Assembly: GCA_023091735.1 (NCBI GenBank)
Contig: JALKBU010000155.1
Location: 1 to 64,000, forward strand
Length of the DNA stretch: 64,000 nucleotides
Origin: Trichomonas tenax
Lineage: Eukaryota > Parabasalia > Trichomonadida > Trichomonadidae
Direction of reading: 5' to 3'
The notes under the pieces are model-generated. The model was not told the DNA's origin. It did no database searches and was given only the letters and a program-made list of their open reading frames with translations. Every line of letters begins with the position of its first letter. The stretch's first letter is position 1. Positions 56,440-64,000 of the stretch are shown in pieces. The position numbers were made by a program, and so were the translations under genes.

Positions 56440-58263
56440 ATGAATTTGACAGTCGTACATGAGGGCACAGTTCCCATTTATGTTGCGATGTTAAGTTCAA
56501 AGCATAAAAACTCTGCCTTTCCGCTGATAAGTGTTGTATTAAATGAATATTCATTCGCTTTTTATGCATTATATTGTGAAATGGATGAGAATACAATAGT
56601 TCTTAACCCATCAACGATTGGTGAAGGTAAAGAAGTCACAATTTATATGTATGAACAACAAGAATTACGTCCAATACAAGAAGTTAGATTGAATCCAAAA
56701 TATAAAGTAGTTTTAACAGGATTACCGGCGATTCCTGTTTGCTTTACATTCTTCACATACCATAATCGATTGAAATTTATGCAAATACCATGCAAATCAC
56801 CTGGATTTATAAATTCAAAAACTAAATTTACGAAAGTACCTTCAATTTCATTAATTTCACTTCAAGAACTACCAACAGAACCACACATTTCATCCAGAAT
56901 TGTAAAAATGATACAAAATAGATTCACAATTCACAGTAAGACTGCTTTAATAGTTGGAGGCCCAGGATGTGGTAAATCTACATTAATTAAGTATGTTACA
57001 AAGAATCTTCAACAAGTTAGACAACTTGATTTAATTTTATTTTCATCACAATTGGAATTCAATCAATATGATCATATCGAGGATGTTTTCTCTTTGGAAG
57101 ATGGCGTCATTGTCATAGATGATATTGATATTCTTAATGCTCATCCAAAAGCAACATCCACTGTCGTTGAAAAGATTAACTCATGCCACAACAAACCTAT
57201 CATTGTTATTGCCACATCACGCACATCACCATATTCTTTACTCCCAGAGCTGTCATCTGCTTTTGAAACATCAATATCGTTTGGTGCACTCACATATAAC
57301 GAAAGATTCGAAACATTATCTCAGTTGAATCTCACTCATAAACAGAAGGAATTTATCGCAAAGGAAACAGCAGGAACAAGTAGAAGTGAATTTGATACGA
57401 TAATTCGAGTTCTTAAGTCAAATGAATTCAATGAAGAAAAGTTTATCAACCTTCTCCGGATAATAGCGACTTCAGAAAAGCCGATGATGCTTCGGCAGTC
57501 ATCATCTGAAGTTCCGGTTGTTTGCGGATACGAAAATGAACAAAAGGAAGTTAAATTGATTTTAGATGTTACGTTTTCTAATGATGAGAATCGCCATAAA
57601 ATGCTTCAATATAATGGCATCTTATTAAATGGACCTTCTGGAAATGGAAAATCTCTTATTGTAAAGAAACTGGCCTCACTCTTTGATGTTCCATTCTTCA
57701 TTGTAGAATTCGATAAGATATTTTCAAAATATCTTGGTGACTCCGAAAAGGCAATTCGTGATGTTTTTTCTGCTGCTAGATTCTTTTCTCCAAGCGTTAT
57801 TATCATTGAAGACATCGATGCTTTAGGTGGTAAAAGATCAGATGAAAGCGGTGTTGGTGGAAGAGTTCTTTCGGCTTTACTGAATGAGATTGATGGTGTA
57901 ACATCAAAATCGAAAGTTGTTGTCATTGCCACAACAAATGCGCTAAATCTTGTTGATTCAGCTCTTGTTAGACCAGGAAGATTTGACAGACTTATTGAGA
58001 TAGGAAATCCAAATGCTCATGACAGATTAAGTTTATTCCAGCATTTGAAAGGCAAAACACCACTCGCTGAAGACGTAAGTCTTGATGAGCTTGTGAAGAT
58101 ATGCGATGGTATGAATTGCAGTGAGATCCAATCTTTCTTTAGATTTGCTGCGTTGAAGGCACTCAGAGAAGGTCAAAATGCTGTCTCAATGCAATACTTC
58201 ATTGATGGAAAAGAGAGAATACAGGAAAAAAAGAAAGTTATGAATTTGTTAAGGAAGAAATAA
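56440..58263 (+). CDS. Tandem AAA ATPase of the Cdc48/AFG2 group
   Basis: A 607-residue protein with an N-terminal beta-rich region, then two AAA modules. Module 1 has Walker A GGPGCGKS (173-180) and Walker B VIVIDDID (223-230) but no recognisable arginine finger, so it is degenerate. Module 2 has Walker A GPSGNGKS (398-405), KIFSKYLGDSEKAIR, Walker B IIIEDID (454-460), ATTNALNLVDSALVRPGR and FDR. This plan fits the type II Cdc48-like group, nearest to AFG2/SPATA5-like or Pex1/Pex6-like proteins. Trichomonads lack peroxisomes, so a ribosome or ER unfolding role is more likely. It is shorter than typical members (about 780). The first in-frame ATG is 56440, and the longer frame begins at TTG. 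Confidence 0.8.
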   Translation: MNLTVVHEGTVPIYVAMLSSKHKNSAFPLISVVLNEYSFAFYALYCEMDENTIVLNPSTIGEGKEVTIYMYEQQELRPIQEVRLNPKYKVVLTGLPAIPVCFTFFTYHNRLKFMQIPCKSPGFINSKTKFTKVPSISLISLQELPTEPHISSRIVKMIQNRFTIHSKTALIVGGPGCGKSTLIKYVTKNLQQVRQLDLILFSSQLEFNQYDHIEDVFSLEDGVIVIDDIDILNAHPKATSTVVEKINSCHNKPIIVIATSRTSPYSLLPELSSAFETSISFGALTYNERFETLSQLNLTHKQKEFIAKETAGTSRSEFDTIIRVLKSNEFNEEKFINLLRIIATSEKPMMLRQSSSEVPVVCGYENEQKEVKLILDVTFSNDENRHKMLQYNGILLNGPSGNGKSLIVKKLASLFDVPFFIVEFDKIFSKYLGDSEKAIRDVFSAARFFSPSVIIIEDIDALGGKRSDESGVGGRVLSALLNEIDGVTSKSKVVVIATTNALNLVDSALVRPGRFDRLIEIGNPNAHDRLSLFQHLKGKTPLAEDVSLDELVKICDGMNCSEIQSFFRFAALKALREGQNAVSMQYFIDGKERIQEKKKVMNLLRKK

Positions 58264-58346
58264 GGCTTTATATTATTCATTTATAGAAATAAAAAAGTAT
58301 TTGTTTATTTGAAAAACAGACAAATATTTGGATAATTCTATTAATT

Positions 58347-59657
58347 TCACGCGCTTTCTTTATCAGCATATTCTTTGATAATTTTAGCAGTTTCTGGATC
58401 TATGAAGTTGCACAGTTGGTAAGGAGTGTGATTAAGTTTTGATGTGATATTTGCTTTAGCTCCTTTTTCAAGTAGGTAAATGATGTTTTTTGCATTTCCT
58501 TCAGCAGCTGCATAAAACAGAGCAGTTTCGTTTGTTTCACTCTTTGCATTGATATCGGCGCCTGCTTCAATAAGCTTCACCATAATACTATAATTAGCTG
58601 CAGCAACTTCCATCAATGGTGTTCTACCTTTATTGTCTTTTGCATTTACATCAACTTTGTTTTCCAAAAGCATATCTACAATTTTAACGAGACATTTTCT
58701 AGCAGCAATATGAAGTAATGTGACTCCTGTTACTGCATCGTGATCAGTAAGCTTCAGACCCTCGCCCTTTAAAAACTCAATAATTTCTAAAATCTTCTTA
58801 TTTGATGATATCATTTCATCAACTGCAAAACCAGTTGGATTTTCGATTTTATGGCCAATCTCTCTGAGATACTGAGCACATTCCATATGCCCATATTTTA
58901 GCATCTCTTTGAGAAGTGTTTTAGAATTGGATGGGACTCCATACTCCATAAGGTATTTAAATACAGGAAGTCCAAATGAGCCAGCAACATATTGATAACT
59001 GACTGGTGCATGATCTGTACGACTGTCGATAAAACTGAGAAGATATTCTGTTGACATGAAACTATACAAATTATCCTTTTTATATGGATCAATATTATAT
59101 TGTTCAACTATCCACTGTCCAATTTTGTTTTTTGAATAATTAAACGCAATATCTGCATGGCCATCAGTGTTGGGCAGAATTCCGCGTTCAATTATCAATT
59201 GAATGATTTCTTCGTTTCCTCCAATAATTGCATGGAACATAGTGGTATTAGTGCATTCAAGATCGTGAGTGAGCAGAAGTTTGAACATATTGACGGCACA
59301 TGCTTCTGCTGCAAAATCAAGCAATCCTGGATTGAGCTGATTAGATGCAGCTAAGCTGTTAATGTATTCAACATCATCATTAATGAAGTACTGTAAGTTT
59401 TCAATTTTTTCACCATAAAAAGGTTGAGGTTTTTCATTAAACAGTGCTTCCAGTAAATATCTACGAAACTCATTTATTATCTTATAGTTATACTGAAATC
59501 TTGAGACAATATGTTTAATATATTCTGAATACTTTGGTAAATTTTGTTTTAGCTGCTCAACAACAGCGTCGAGATTCTTCCCGTTGTATGATGCAATGAT
59601 GTTATCGATATTTATCAATTCTTGGCATTCCTTTCGAGTCTCTTCTGAAACAGGCAT
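58347..59657 (-). CDS. DUF3447/ankyrin-repeat protein
   Basis: A 436-residue ankyrin protein of a family hugely expanded in trichomonads. The N-terminal part has helical segments then the DUF3447-type ankyrin region (CTNTTMFHAIIGGNEEIIQL, then IIERGILPNT). The C-terminal third is canonical ankyrin: GVTLLHIAARKCLVKIVDML, NAKDNKGRTPLMEVAAANYS and NETALFYAAAEGNAKNIIYL. The frame is intact, so this may be a functional member, unlike the relics of other families in the window. The start is ATG 59657 (MPVSEETRKEC). The longer upstream frame reads through a TGCCGTGTAAAC element. The molecular role of these proteins is unknown. Ankyrin repeats bind partner proteins. Confidence 0.9.
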   Translation of the reverse strand: MPVSEETRKECQELINIDNIIASYNGKNLDAVVEQLKQNLPKYSEYIKHIVSRFQYNYKIINEFRRYLLEALFNEKPQPFYGEKIENLQYFINDDVEYINSLAASNQLNPGLLDFAAEACAVNMFKLLLTHDLECTNTTMFHAIIGGNEEIIQLIIERGILPNTDGHADIAFNYSKNKIGQWIVEQYNIDPYKKDNLYSFMSTEYLLSFIDSRTDHAPVSYQYVAGSFGLPVFKYLMEYGVPSNSKTLLKEMLKYGHMECAQYLREIGHKIENPTGFAVDEMISSNKKILEIIEFLKGEGLKLTDHDAVTGVTLLHIAARKCLVKIVDMLLENKVDVNAKDNKGRTPLMEVAAANYSIMVKLIEAGADINAKSETNETALFYAAAEGNAKNIIYLLEKGAKANITSKLNHTPYQLCNFIDPETAKIIKEYADKESA

Positions 59658-59667
59658 AAAATGTTTT

Positions 59668-59700
59668 ATGCCGTGTAAACAAAATATTGACATGTAGAGA
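59668..59700 (+). promoter_or_regulatory. Two-copy TGACATGTAAAA-type element
   Basis: TGCCGTGTAAAC (core 59670) and TTGACATGTAGA (core 59689) are 19 bases apart in the gap between the ankyrin gene and VPS35. They read opposite to the ankyrin gene, whose ATG is 12 bases away. Confidence 0.5.
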
Positions 59701-59803
59701 CACAAGTTTCTATGTTAATGTATCATTTAAAATAATGGTATTTATAAAATAAACATATCCCGACATTTATGTATCATAAAAATTACAAGTCTGTGATTAA
59801 AAA

Positions 59804-62128
59804 TTAGTCAGATTCGTTGTCACCATTAGCATTTTCCTCTCCTTCGTTCGGGAAGAGCTTCTTGTCCTTGATATAGAGTACAGTGTTGACATAGAATTTC
59901 TTAATCTCAGGTGGGACAACCGATTCGAGCTTGAGACCTTTAGAAATTATGACTTCGTGCTTTTCGTTGATAAGTTGCACAAGCGCATTGATCCAAGTTT
60001 CGTTAAGTCCAGCTCCGACCTCCTGGAAATATGCTGTCGATGACAGCACAATGTAGAAACCTTTGAGCATTGTCGTCTGGTCTGATGCAGATGCAGCGAC
60101 GCGAGACGCTTTGGCAAGGCAGGCTTGAACTTTGTCTGATTCCAAAACTCTCTTGTCTTTCCTCCAGAAGAGTGCTGCACAGTTGCAAAGGGCTTGAATG
60201 GATTTGATAGGATCAGTAATGGATGAAACGGCATTGCAGAGAAGAGCATTAACTTCAAGCTCAAGAGATGTTGAAGAAGTAACATAATGTAGAAGGGCTG
60301 TAAGGCATTGGTCCTTTACATTGCCATCAGGAAGTCTCTGCCAGATTTCTATTGCGCTGTTGAGGAACTCGTTTGCAAAGCTATCAAGCTTCACAGCATC
60401 CATCTCTTTAGAAGCCTCAAGGAACAAATAGAACGGAGCAACAGAACCAGGTTCGGCACTATTCCTTCCATATGTGTTAATGAACTTGAGTAATTTCATT
60501 CTCTCGCTGTCATCTGCCTGATCCATTAACTTGATCGCTATGAAGCCGATCGGAAGAACAGCTCTTCTGGCTGCTTTCTCCTGGGCATCATCCATAGCAT
60601 TGGCGAGTTCCTGTATCAAGCTCATAGTGCCAGCAATGGAGCCCGCATCAATAAGGTGGAACATAGCAAAGAAGCATGAGGTACCTGGTCCGTCTCTAAC
60701 GAGTGTTGCAGTCATTGAGAGAACAAACTTCAATGTATCCATGCTATCGATCTTTGTGCCGCCTTTGTTGAAAAGATCACAGACGAGTGCAGCGATTGAC
60801 ATTCTGTCTGGTGGCATGAGACGTTGAATGAGTGTTGGAAGATACTCAAGTGAGAACAAAGGCACTGCATTCTCAAAGACCATGAGTGGCTCAGCAAGGA
60901 AGTCGCGCAACTTGAAGGATGCTTCTGGAGCAGTAAGTGCATCATCGCCAATTGCGAGATCAATATGGAAGTCAGTGAACTTCATTAAGGCCTTGACATT
61001 CTTAACATCTGTTGGATCAACCTTCAGAGCAAACTTCAAAAGTTTCTGGAGTGTTTCGAACTTATCAACAAGAGCAAGATGGCCTTCTGAGTTGAACAAT
61101 TCTTCGATGTTCTTAGCAATAACAACAAAAATGTTGCTGGCCTTTTCAGTGTCAACAAGATGGCCAAGGTAATTCAAGAATCTTTCCAACAACTGATTGA
61201 CAATATCCAGAATTCTAACACCTTGTTCAACTTTTCCAAACATGGAGAAGAGATCGTCGATTGTTGCAACGTGGTATTCCTCTGGGAACGCCTGTATAAT
61301 TGATTGCAGAATGAACTCCTGAGCAAGCGAGTCTTCGCATAATTCAACATGTTTTGCAATGAAAGGAAGTATGATTGTAGAATAGTTGTTGATGGTCAAT
61401 CCGTGGAGTGATGATATACGTTGGATATTAGTGCCAATTAAAACGCTTAACTCAACACGCTGTTCTCTACGCGAATCTCCAGCCATGATATCTTCGATTC
61501 TTACCCACATTCTGTTCATCTGCGCGAAGTTTCCGAGAAGGAAGTCCAGTGAACGTTCTGTCTCAATCTCGTTCGAGTCGGGTAAATATTGTTTAAATAT
61601 TGAGAGAATGTAATGCCTTAAGAAAAGGGCCCTGATTGGATCTTGCGCTTGCTTAGTCATGTCTGTGAGATCGTCTAATATATCCAAAATCCTCACGATT
61701 TTGCGAGCGGCCATTTCGGGTGCGATTGTGTTCATTAAGTATAGTCTTTCGAGTGCACTTTCGTTATATTGTACTGTTTCGTATAGCTCTGCAATCAATT
61801 TCGAAGGAACTTTTAAGTCGTCCTTTAATGCGTTATTTAATTGGAACAAAGCAGTTGAAATAGGGTGGTAAAGTTCGTAATAGTTACGTGGCGTGAGTGT
61901 GTCTGTTTGTAATATATCAATTAAATTAATGGCACGCGATATGGCGCCGTTAACATCGCCATTATCGAGGCATCTGTTCATTAAGAAAGTATAGCCATCT
62001 ATTTTCTCGAGACTTTCTTCGACATATTTCTTTTGTACCTCATCATTAGTGAATTCTTCTGGTGAATCAATAGCAATTTCTTTCTCTTCTGATGTCATTG
62101 CTATTGTGAAAAGTGACATTGATTTCAT
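59804..62128 (-). CDS. VPS35: VPS35 retromer subunit
   Basis: A 774-residue protein with strong resemblance to VPS35, the solenoid core of retromer that recycles cargo from endosomes. Blocks include DPIRALFLRHYILSIFKQYL, SLDFLLGNFAQMNRMWVRIE, VELSVLIGTNIQRISSLHGL and DSLAQEFILQSIIQAFPEEY. These match the canonical PLRGLFLRxYL, DFVLxNFxEMNKLWVR, RILVGTNLVRLSQLEG and DxLAQEYLMECIIQVFPDEFH. Three in-frame ATGs lie at 62128, 62119 and 62098. A TCACTTTTC initiator-like sequence sits between the last two, so 62098 (MTSEEKEIA) may be the true start. It shares its divergent promoter with the ARM-like gene. VPS26 and VPS29 are not in the window. Confidence 0.96.
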   Translation of the reverse strand: MKSMSLFTIAMTSEEKEIAIDSPEEFTNDEVQKKYVEESLEKIDGYTFLMNRCLDNGDVNGAISRAINLIDILQTDTLTPRNYYELYHPISTALFQLNNALKDDLKVPSKLIAELYETVQYNESALERLYLMNTIAPEMAARKIVRILDILDDLTDMTKQAQDPIRALFLRHYILSIFKQYLPDSNEIETERSLDFLLGNFAQMNRMWVRIEDIMAGDSRREQRVELSVLIGTNIQRISSLHGLTINNYSTIILPFIAKHVELCEDSLAQEFILQSIIQAFPEEYHVATIDDLFSMFGKVEQGVRILDIVNQLLERFLNYLGHLVDTEKASNIFVVIAKNIEELFNSEGHLALVDKFETLQKLLKFALKVDPTDVKNVKALMKFTDFHIDLAIGDDALTAPEASFKLRDFLAEPLMVFENAVPLFSLEYLPTLIQRLMPPDRMSIAALVCDLFNKGGTKIDSMDTLKFVLSMTATLVRDGPGTSCFFAMFHLIDAGSIAGTMSLIQELANAMDDAQEKAARRAVLPIGFIAIKLMDQADDSERMKLLKFINTYGRNSAEPGSVAPFYLFLEASKEMDAVKLDSFANEFLNSAIEIWQRLPDGNVKDQCLTALLHYVTSSTSLELEVNALLCNAVSSITDPIKSIQALCNCAALFWRKDKRVLESDKVQACLAKASRVAASASDQTTMLKGFYIVLSSTAYFQEVGAGLNETWINALVQLINEKHEVIISKGLKLESVVPPEIKKFYVNTVLYIKDKKLFPNEGEENANGDNESD

Positions 62129-62149
62129 ATATTTTACATTTCGAAATGA

Positions 62150-62350
62150 GATAATTTACATGTCAAAAAAATTGTTATTTTTGATAAAAGTGCCTCATCA
62201 AAAGAGTTTACATAGCAAAAATACTTTACAATAAAGTTAATTGTTTTGATATTTTCATCAAAAAATGAAACTCTGATATATAAAGAATGACATTATTTCC
62301 ACCTTTTGAATTTCCTATTCTTACATGACAAAAATTTTGCTTGTAAACTA
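62150..62350. promoter_or_regulatory. Bidirectional region with TGACATGTAAA elements in both orientations
   Basis: TTTACATGTCAAAAAA at 62155-62170 is a minus-strand GACATGTAAA pointing at VPS35, 36 bases from ATG 62128. TTACATGACAAAAA at 62321-62334 is also minus-oriented. TTTTGCTTGTAAACT at 62335-62349 resembles the last copy of the 56.4 kb array and lies 20 bases before ATG 62359. Confidence 0.5.
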
Positions 62351-62358
62351 TTTAATTT

Positions 62359-63828
62359 ATGTCACTTTTGTTAAGATTTTTTTGGAAAATAGAAGTCGAA
62401 TTAGAAGAAGCTAGCTCTGCGTTAGATAATAAGGCAATAACTCGTTTAGTTAATGAAGAAGAGGAAGATGAAGAGATTGTGATTCCTGATGACGCAATAG
62501 AAAGAGTTCAATATTTGTTTGAGCCATTACTTCAAATACCAATGTGTGAAACATATGACCCACTCATTGTTCAGTCTTTTACGGCAACATTAAAAGATTT
62601 ATGCTCATTTGTGGAAAGTTTTAAATTTTCTGCTTGTAACTTTCTAATTGAAGTCAATACCCATCAATACATATTTTTGCTTTTTCAGAAAACAGCTGAA
62701 CCAGAAGTTTTATCGCGCTGCTGCGAATATTTTGCATATTTTACAAGTTACTACGATGATCTTGAAAATTTTGCATGTGATGGCTTTTTAAACAAGCTTG
62801 AAATTACAATTCAATCATCAGATTCAGAAACTGTTAGATATTCAATTGATATTCTTCATAATCTTTTAACTGAGCCTTCGGTATTCAAATCAGTTAAAAT
62901 AGCACTTTTATTTGCAGCAATTGGATCTGTTTCCGATGATGACCCTTCAGAGAAATTATTTTTCATGCGATATCTCTTAAAATATGATTTAAATGAAAAT
63001 GAATTATTAGAAACTACACGATTTGCAATAGGCTTATTAATGGAACAGCAGAATCATATGCAAATACAAATTGAAATTGTGAAATTACTTCATCAAATAG
63101 GTATATTAGCAACTGCAAATCCCAACATATGGGCTAAAATCGATGAAATGTTTTCCGAGAATGAGGTTCGCGAGGTGATAAACTATGTTACCAATGAAAT
63201 GATGACAATTCAAGCTTGTTCATTCTTATCGAAGCTTGCAATCAACACCAGCAAAACCGAGTTTATTGTAGAGCAACTTGAGCAAAGGCTTTGTATATTT
63301 ATACATTGCGTAACACCTTGCAAAGAAAGATATGCATGTCTACTATTCTACTGGGATATTTTGAGATTCATGGATTATATCCCTGAACCTCAGATCGTTA
63401 AAACAATATATGAACTATTGGACGTTGGAACATTTGATGAAATGATTTTAGCTACAAAATATATATGCTTTGTTGTTTTGAAAAGTCCTGACTTTGCTAG
63501 AGGTATCATGTTTGCTGATGATTCGCCTGCGCAATCTCTTAGCATCGAAGTATTTGGAACACATCTAATAGAGAAAATGTTTGATGTTCTTATTAATAGC
63601 CAAATTGATTCAGAAGGAATGGAAATAATCACTCGTGCAATGAGTTACCTCGTATTTCACAAGCATGACTTGCTTGAGGAAATTGTCAATGATGAATTTC
63701 TTTATGAACAGTTCAGTGAAGTATGTGATAATACTACATTGACAAAAAACAAATCAGTGAAGGAAACATTGATTGAGATTGCACATCAAATCATACAGTA
63801 TAAAGAGAAGATAGAGAAAGAGGAATAA
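62359..63828 (+). CDS. ARM-like helical-repeat protein, unrecognised
   Basis: A 489-residue protein of armadillo/HEAT-like helical pairs, for example VLSRCCEYFAYFTSYYDDLE, VRYSIDILHNLLTEPSVF and IQIEIVKLLHQIGILATA. An acidic patch (NEEEEDEEIVIPDD) lies near residue 33. There is no catalytic motif, signal or membrane segment. Similar modest-length ARM proteins in trichomonads are often importin-like or adaptors, but I see no importin-beta-binding or NLS-binding signature that allows a call. It is head-to-head with VPS35 and ends 28 bases from the next convergent gene. The start is the first ATG. Codon use is uniform along its length. Confidence 0.8.
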   Translation: MSLLLRFFWKIEVELEEASSALDNKAITRLVNEEEEDEEIVIPDDAIERVQYLFEPLLQIPMCETYDPLIVQSFTATLKDLCSFVESFKFSACNFLIEVNTHQYIFLLFQKTAEPEVLSRCCEYFAYFTSYYDDLENFACDGFLNKLEITIQSSDSETVRYSIDILHNLLTEPSVFKSVKIALLFAAIGSVSDDDPSEKLFFMRYLLKYDLNENELLETTRFAIGLLMEQQNHMQIQIEIVKLLHQIGILATANPNIWAKIDEMFSENEVREVINYVTNEMMTIQACSFLSKLAINTSKTEFIVEQLEQRLCIFIHCVTPCKERYACLLFYWDILRFMDYIPEPQIVKTIYELLDVGTFDEMILATKYICFVVLKSPDFARGIMFADDSPAQSLSIEVFGTHLIEKMFDVLINSQIDSEGMEIITRAMSYLVFHKHDLLEEIVNDEFLYEQFSEVCDNTTLTKNKSVKETLIEIAHQIIQYKEKIEKEE

Positions 63829-63856
63829 ATGTTTTGTATTATCAATAATCGGTTTT

Positions 63857-64000
63857 TTAAATTCCTAATGTAATCCTCACCTGCTCGATATTTTTATCAA
63901 ATATAAGATACATCTGTAGGATTTCATCGAATGGAGCACCTCTCAAATCCATTAAAGTTCTAACTTCGTCATCGTTGAGAGAATTAAGTGAATCCTGCAA
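63857..64000 (-). CDS. C-terminal end of a UBA-like gene (cut by window edge)
   Basis: The last 47 residues of a gene that continues beyond the window. They read LQDSLNSLNDDEVRTLMDLR, then GAPFDEILQMYLIFDKN and IEQVRITLGI before the stop at 63857. The three-helix pattern, with a small residue-Pro turn and a helix ending in a Lys-Asn before the next, resembles a UBA domain (compare the Rad23-type pattern LxxLGFPxxxVIxAYxxCxKNxxLAANxL). A ubiquitin-binding shuttle is a possibility, but only the tail is visible. The frame stays open to the window edge. Confidence 0.55.
   Translation of the reverse strand: MQDSLNSLNDDEVRTLMDLRGAPFDEILQMYLIFDKNIEQVRITLGI

Overview
The window looks like a chromosomal segment from a parabasalid protist (a trichomonad, possibly Tritrichomonas-like). 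It is AT-rich and densely packed with long, apparently intronless genes on both strands, and its proteins are eukaryotic. Trichomonad hallmarks include a DUF3447-type ankyrin protein, a BTB-type gene, a candidate initiator-binding-domain (IBD) protein, a multi-membrane cyclase-like relic, and TCACTTTTT-type initiators close to start codons. The phylum call is an inference from these families. The species is not settled.

Layout. 0.8-8.4 kb: NDC1-like membrane nucleoporin, a broken BTB gene, an IQ/SFI1-like protein, a CDC7 kinase and an Rpp21/Rpr2-like RNase P subunit. 8.5-24.7 kb: Nup155-like and RasGAP-like genes, a second SFI1-like protein, a very large Furry-like solenoid, a divergent GH47 mannosidase-like protein and two unrecognised genes. 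25.1-27.7 kb: two decayed surface-glycan-type genes (GT61 and sulfatase/LTA-synthase-like). 28-33.4 kb: a candidate SPT5-like factor, a RAD21/REC8 kleisin and a type II membrane glycosyltransferase. 33.8-37.3 kb: a cyclase-like pseudogene, then an inverted duplication carrying two identical 80-residue genes. 37.3-45.5 kb: VPS41, an EFHC-type ciliary protein, an M16C peptidase and a small coiled-coil protein. 46.9-64 kb: a fidgetin-like AAA, the IBD protein, a 2179-residue TOR-family protein, a tandem AAA ATPase, the ankyrin protein, VPS35, an ARM-like protein and the end of a UBA-like gene.

Two signals stand out. First, the TOR-family protein keeps the FAT/FRB/kinase/FATC plan but has replaced the catalytic and metal-binding acids, so it reads as a TOR pseudokinase. 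Second, many intergenic regions carry a TGACATGTAAAA-type element repeated at about 20 bp (two helical turns). The clearest array has eight copies between the TOR-like gene and the tandem AAA gene. The same element occurs in front of genes for cohesin, retromer, nuclear pore and centrin-binding proteins, so it may be a shared promoter code.

The housekeeping genes (replication, cohesion, nuclear pore, HOPS and retromer trafficking, cytoskeleton) are intact. The expanded-family genes (BTB, GT61, sulfatase-like, cyclase-like) are broken by stops and frameshifts. This suggests a stable core with decaying family members scattered through it.
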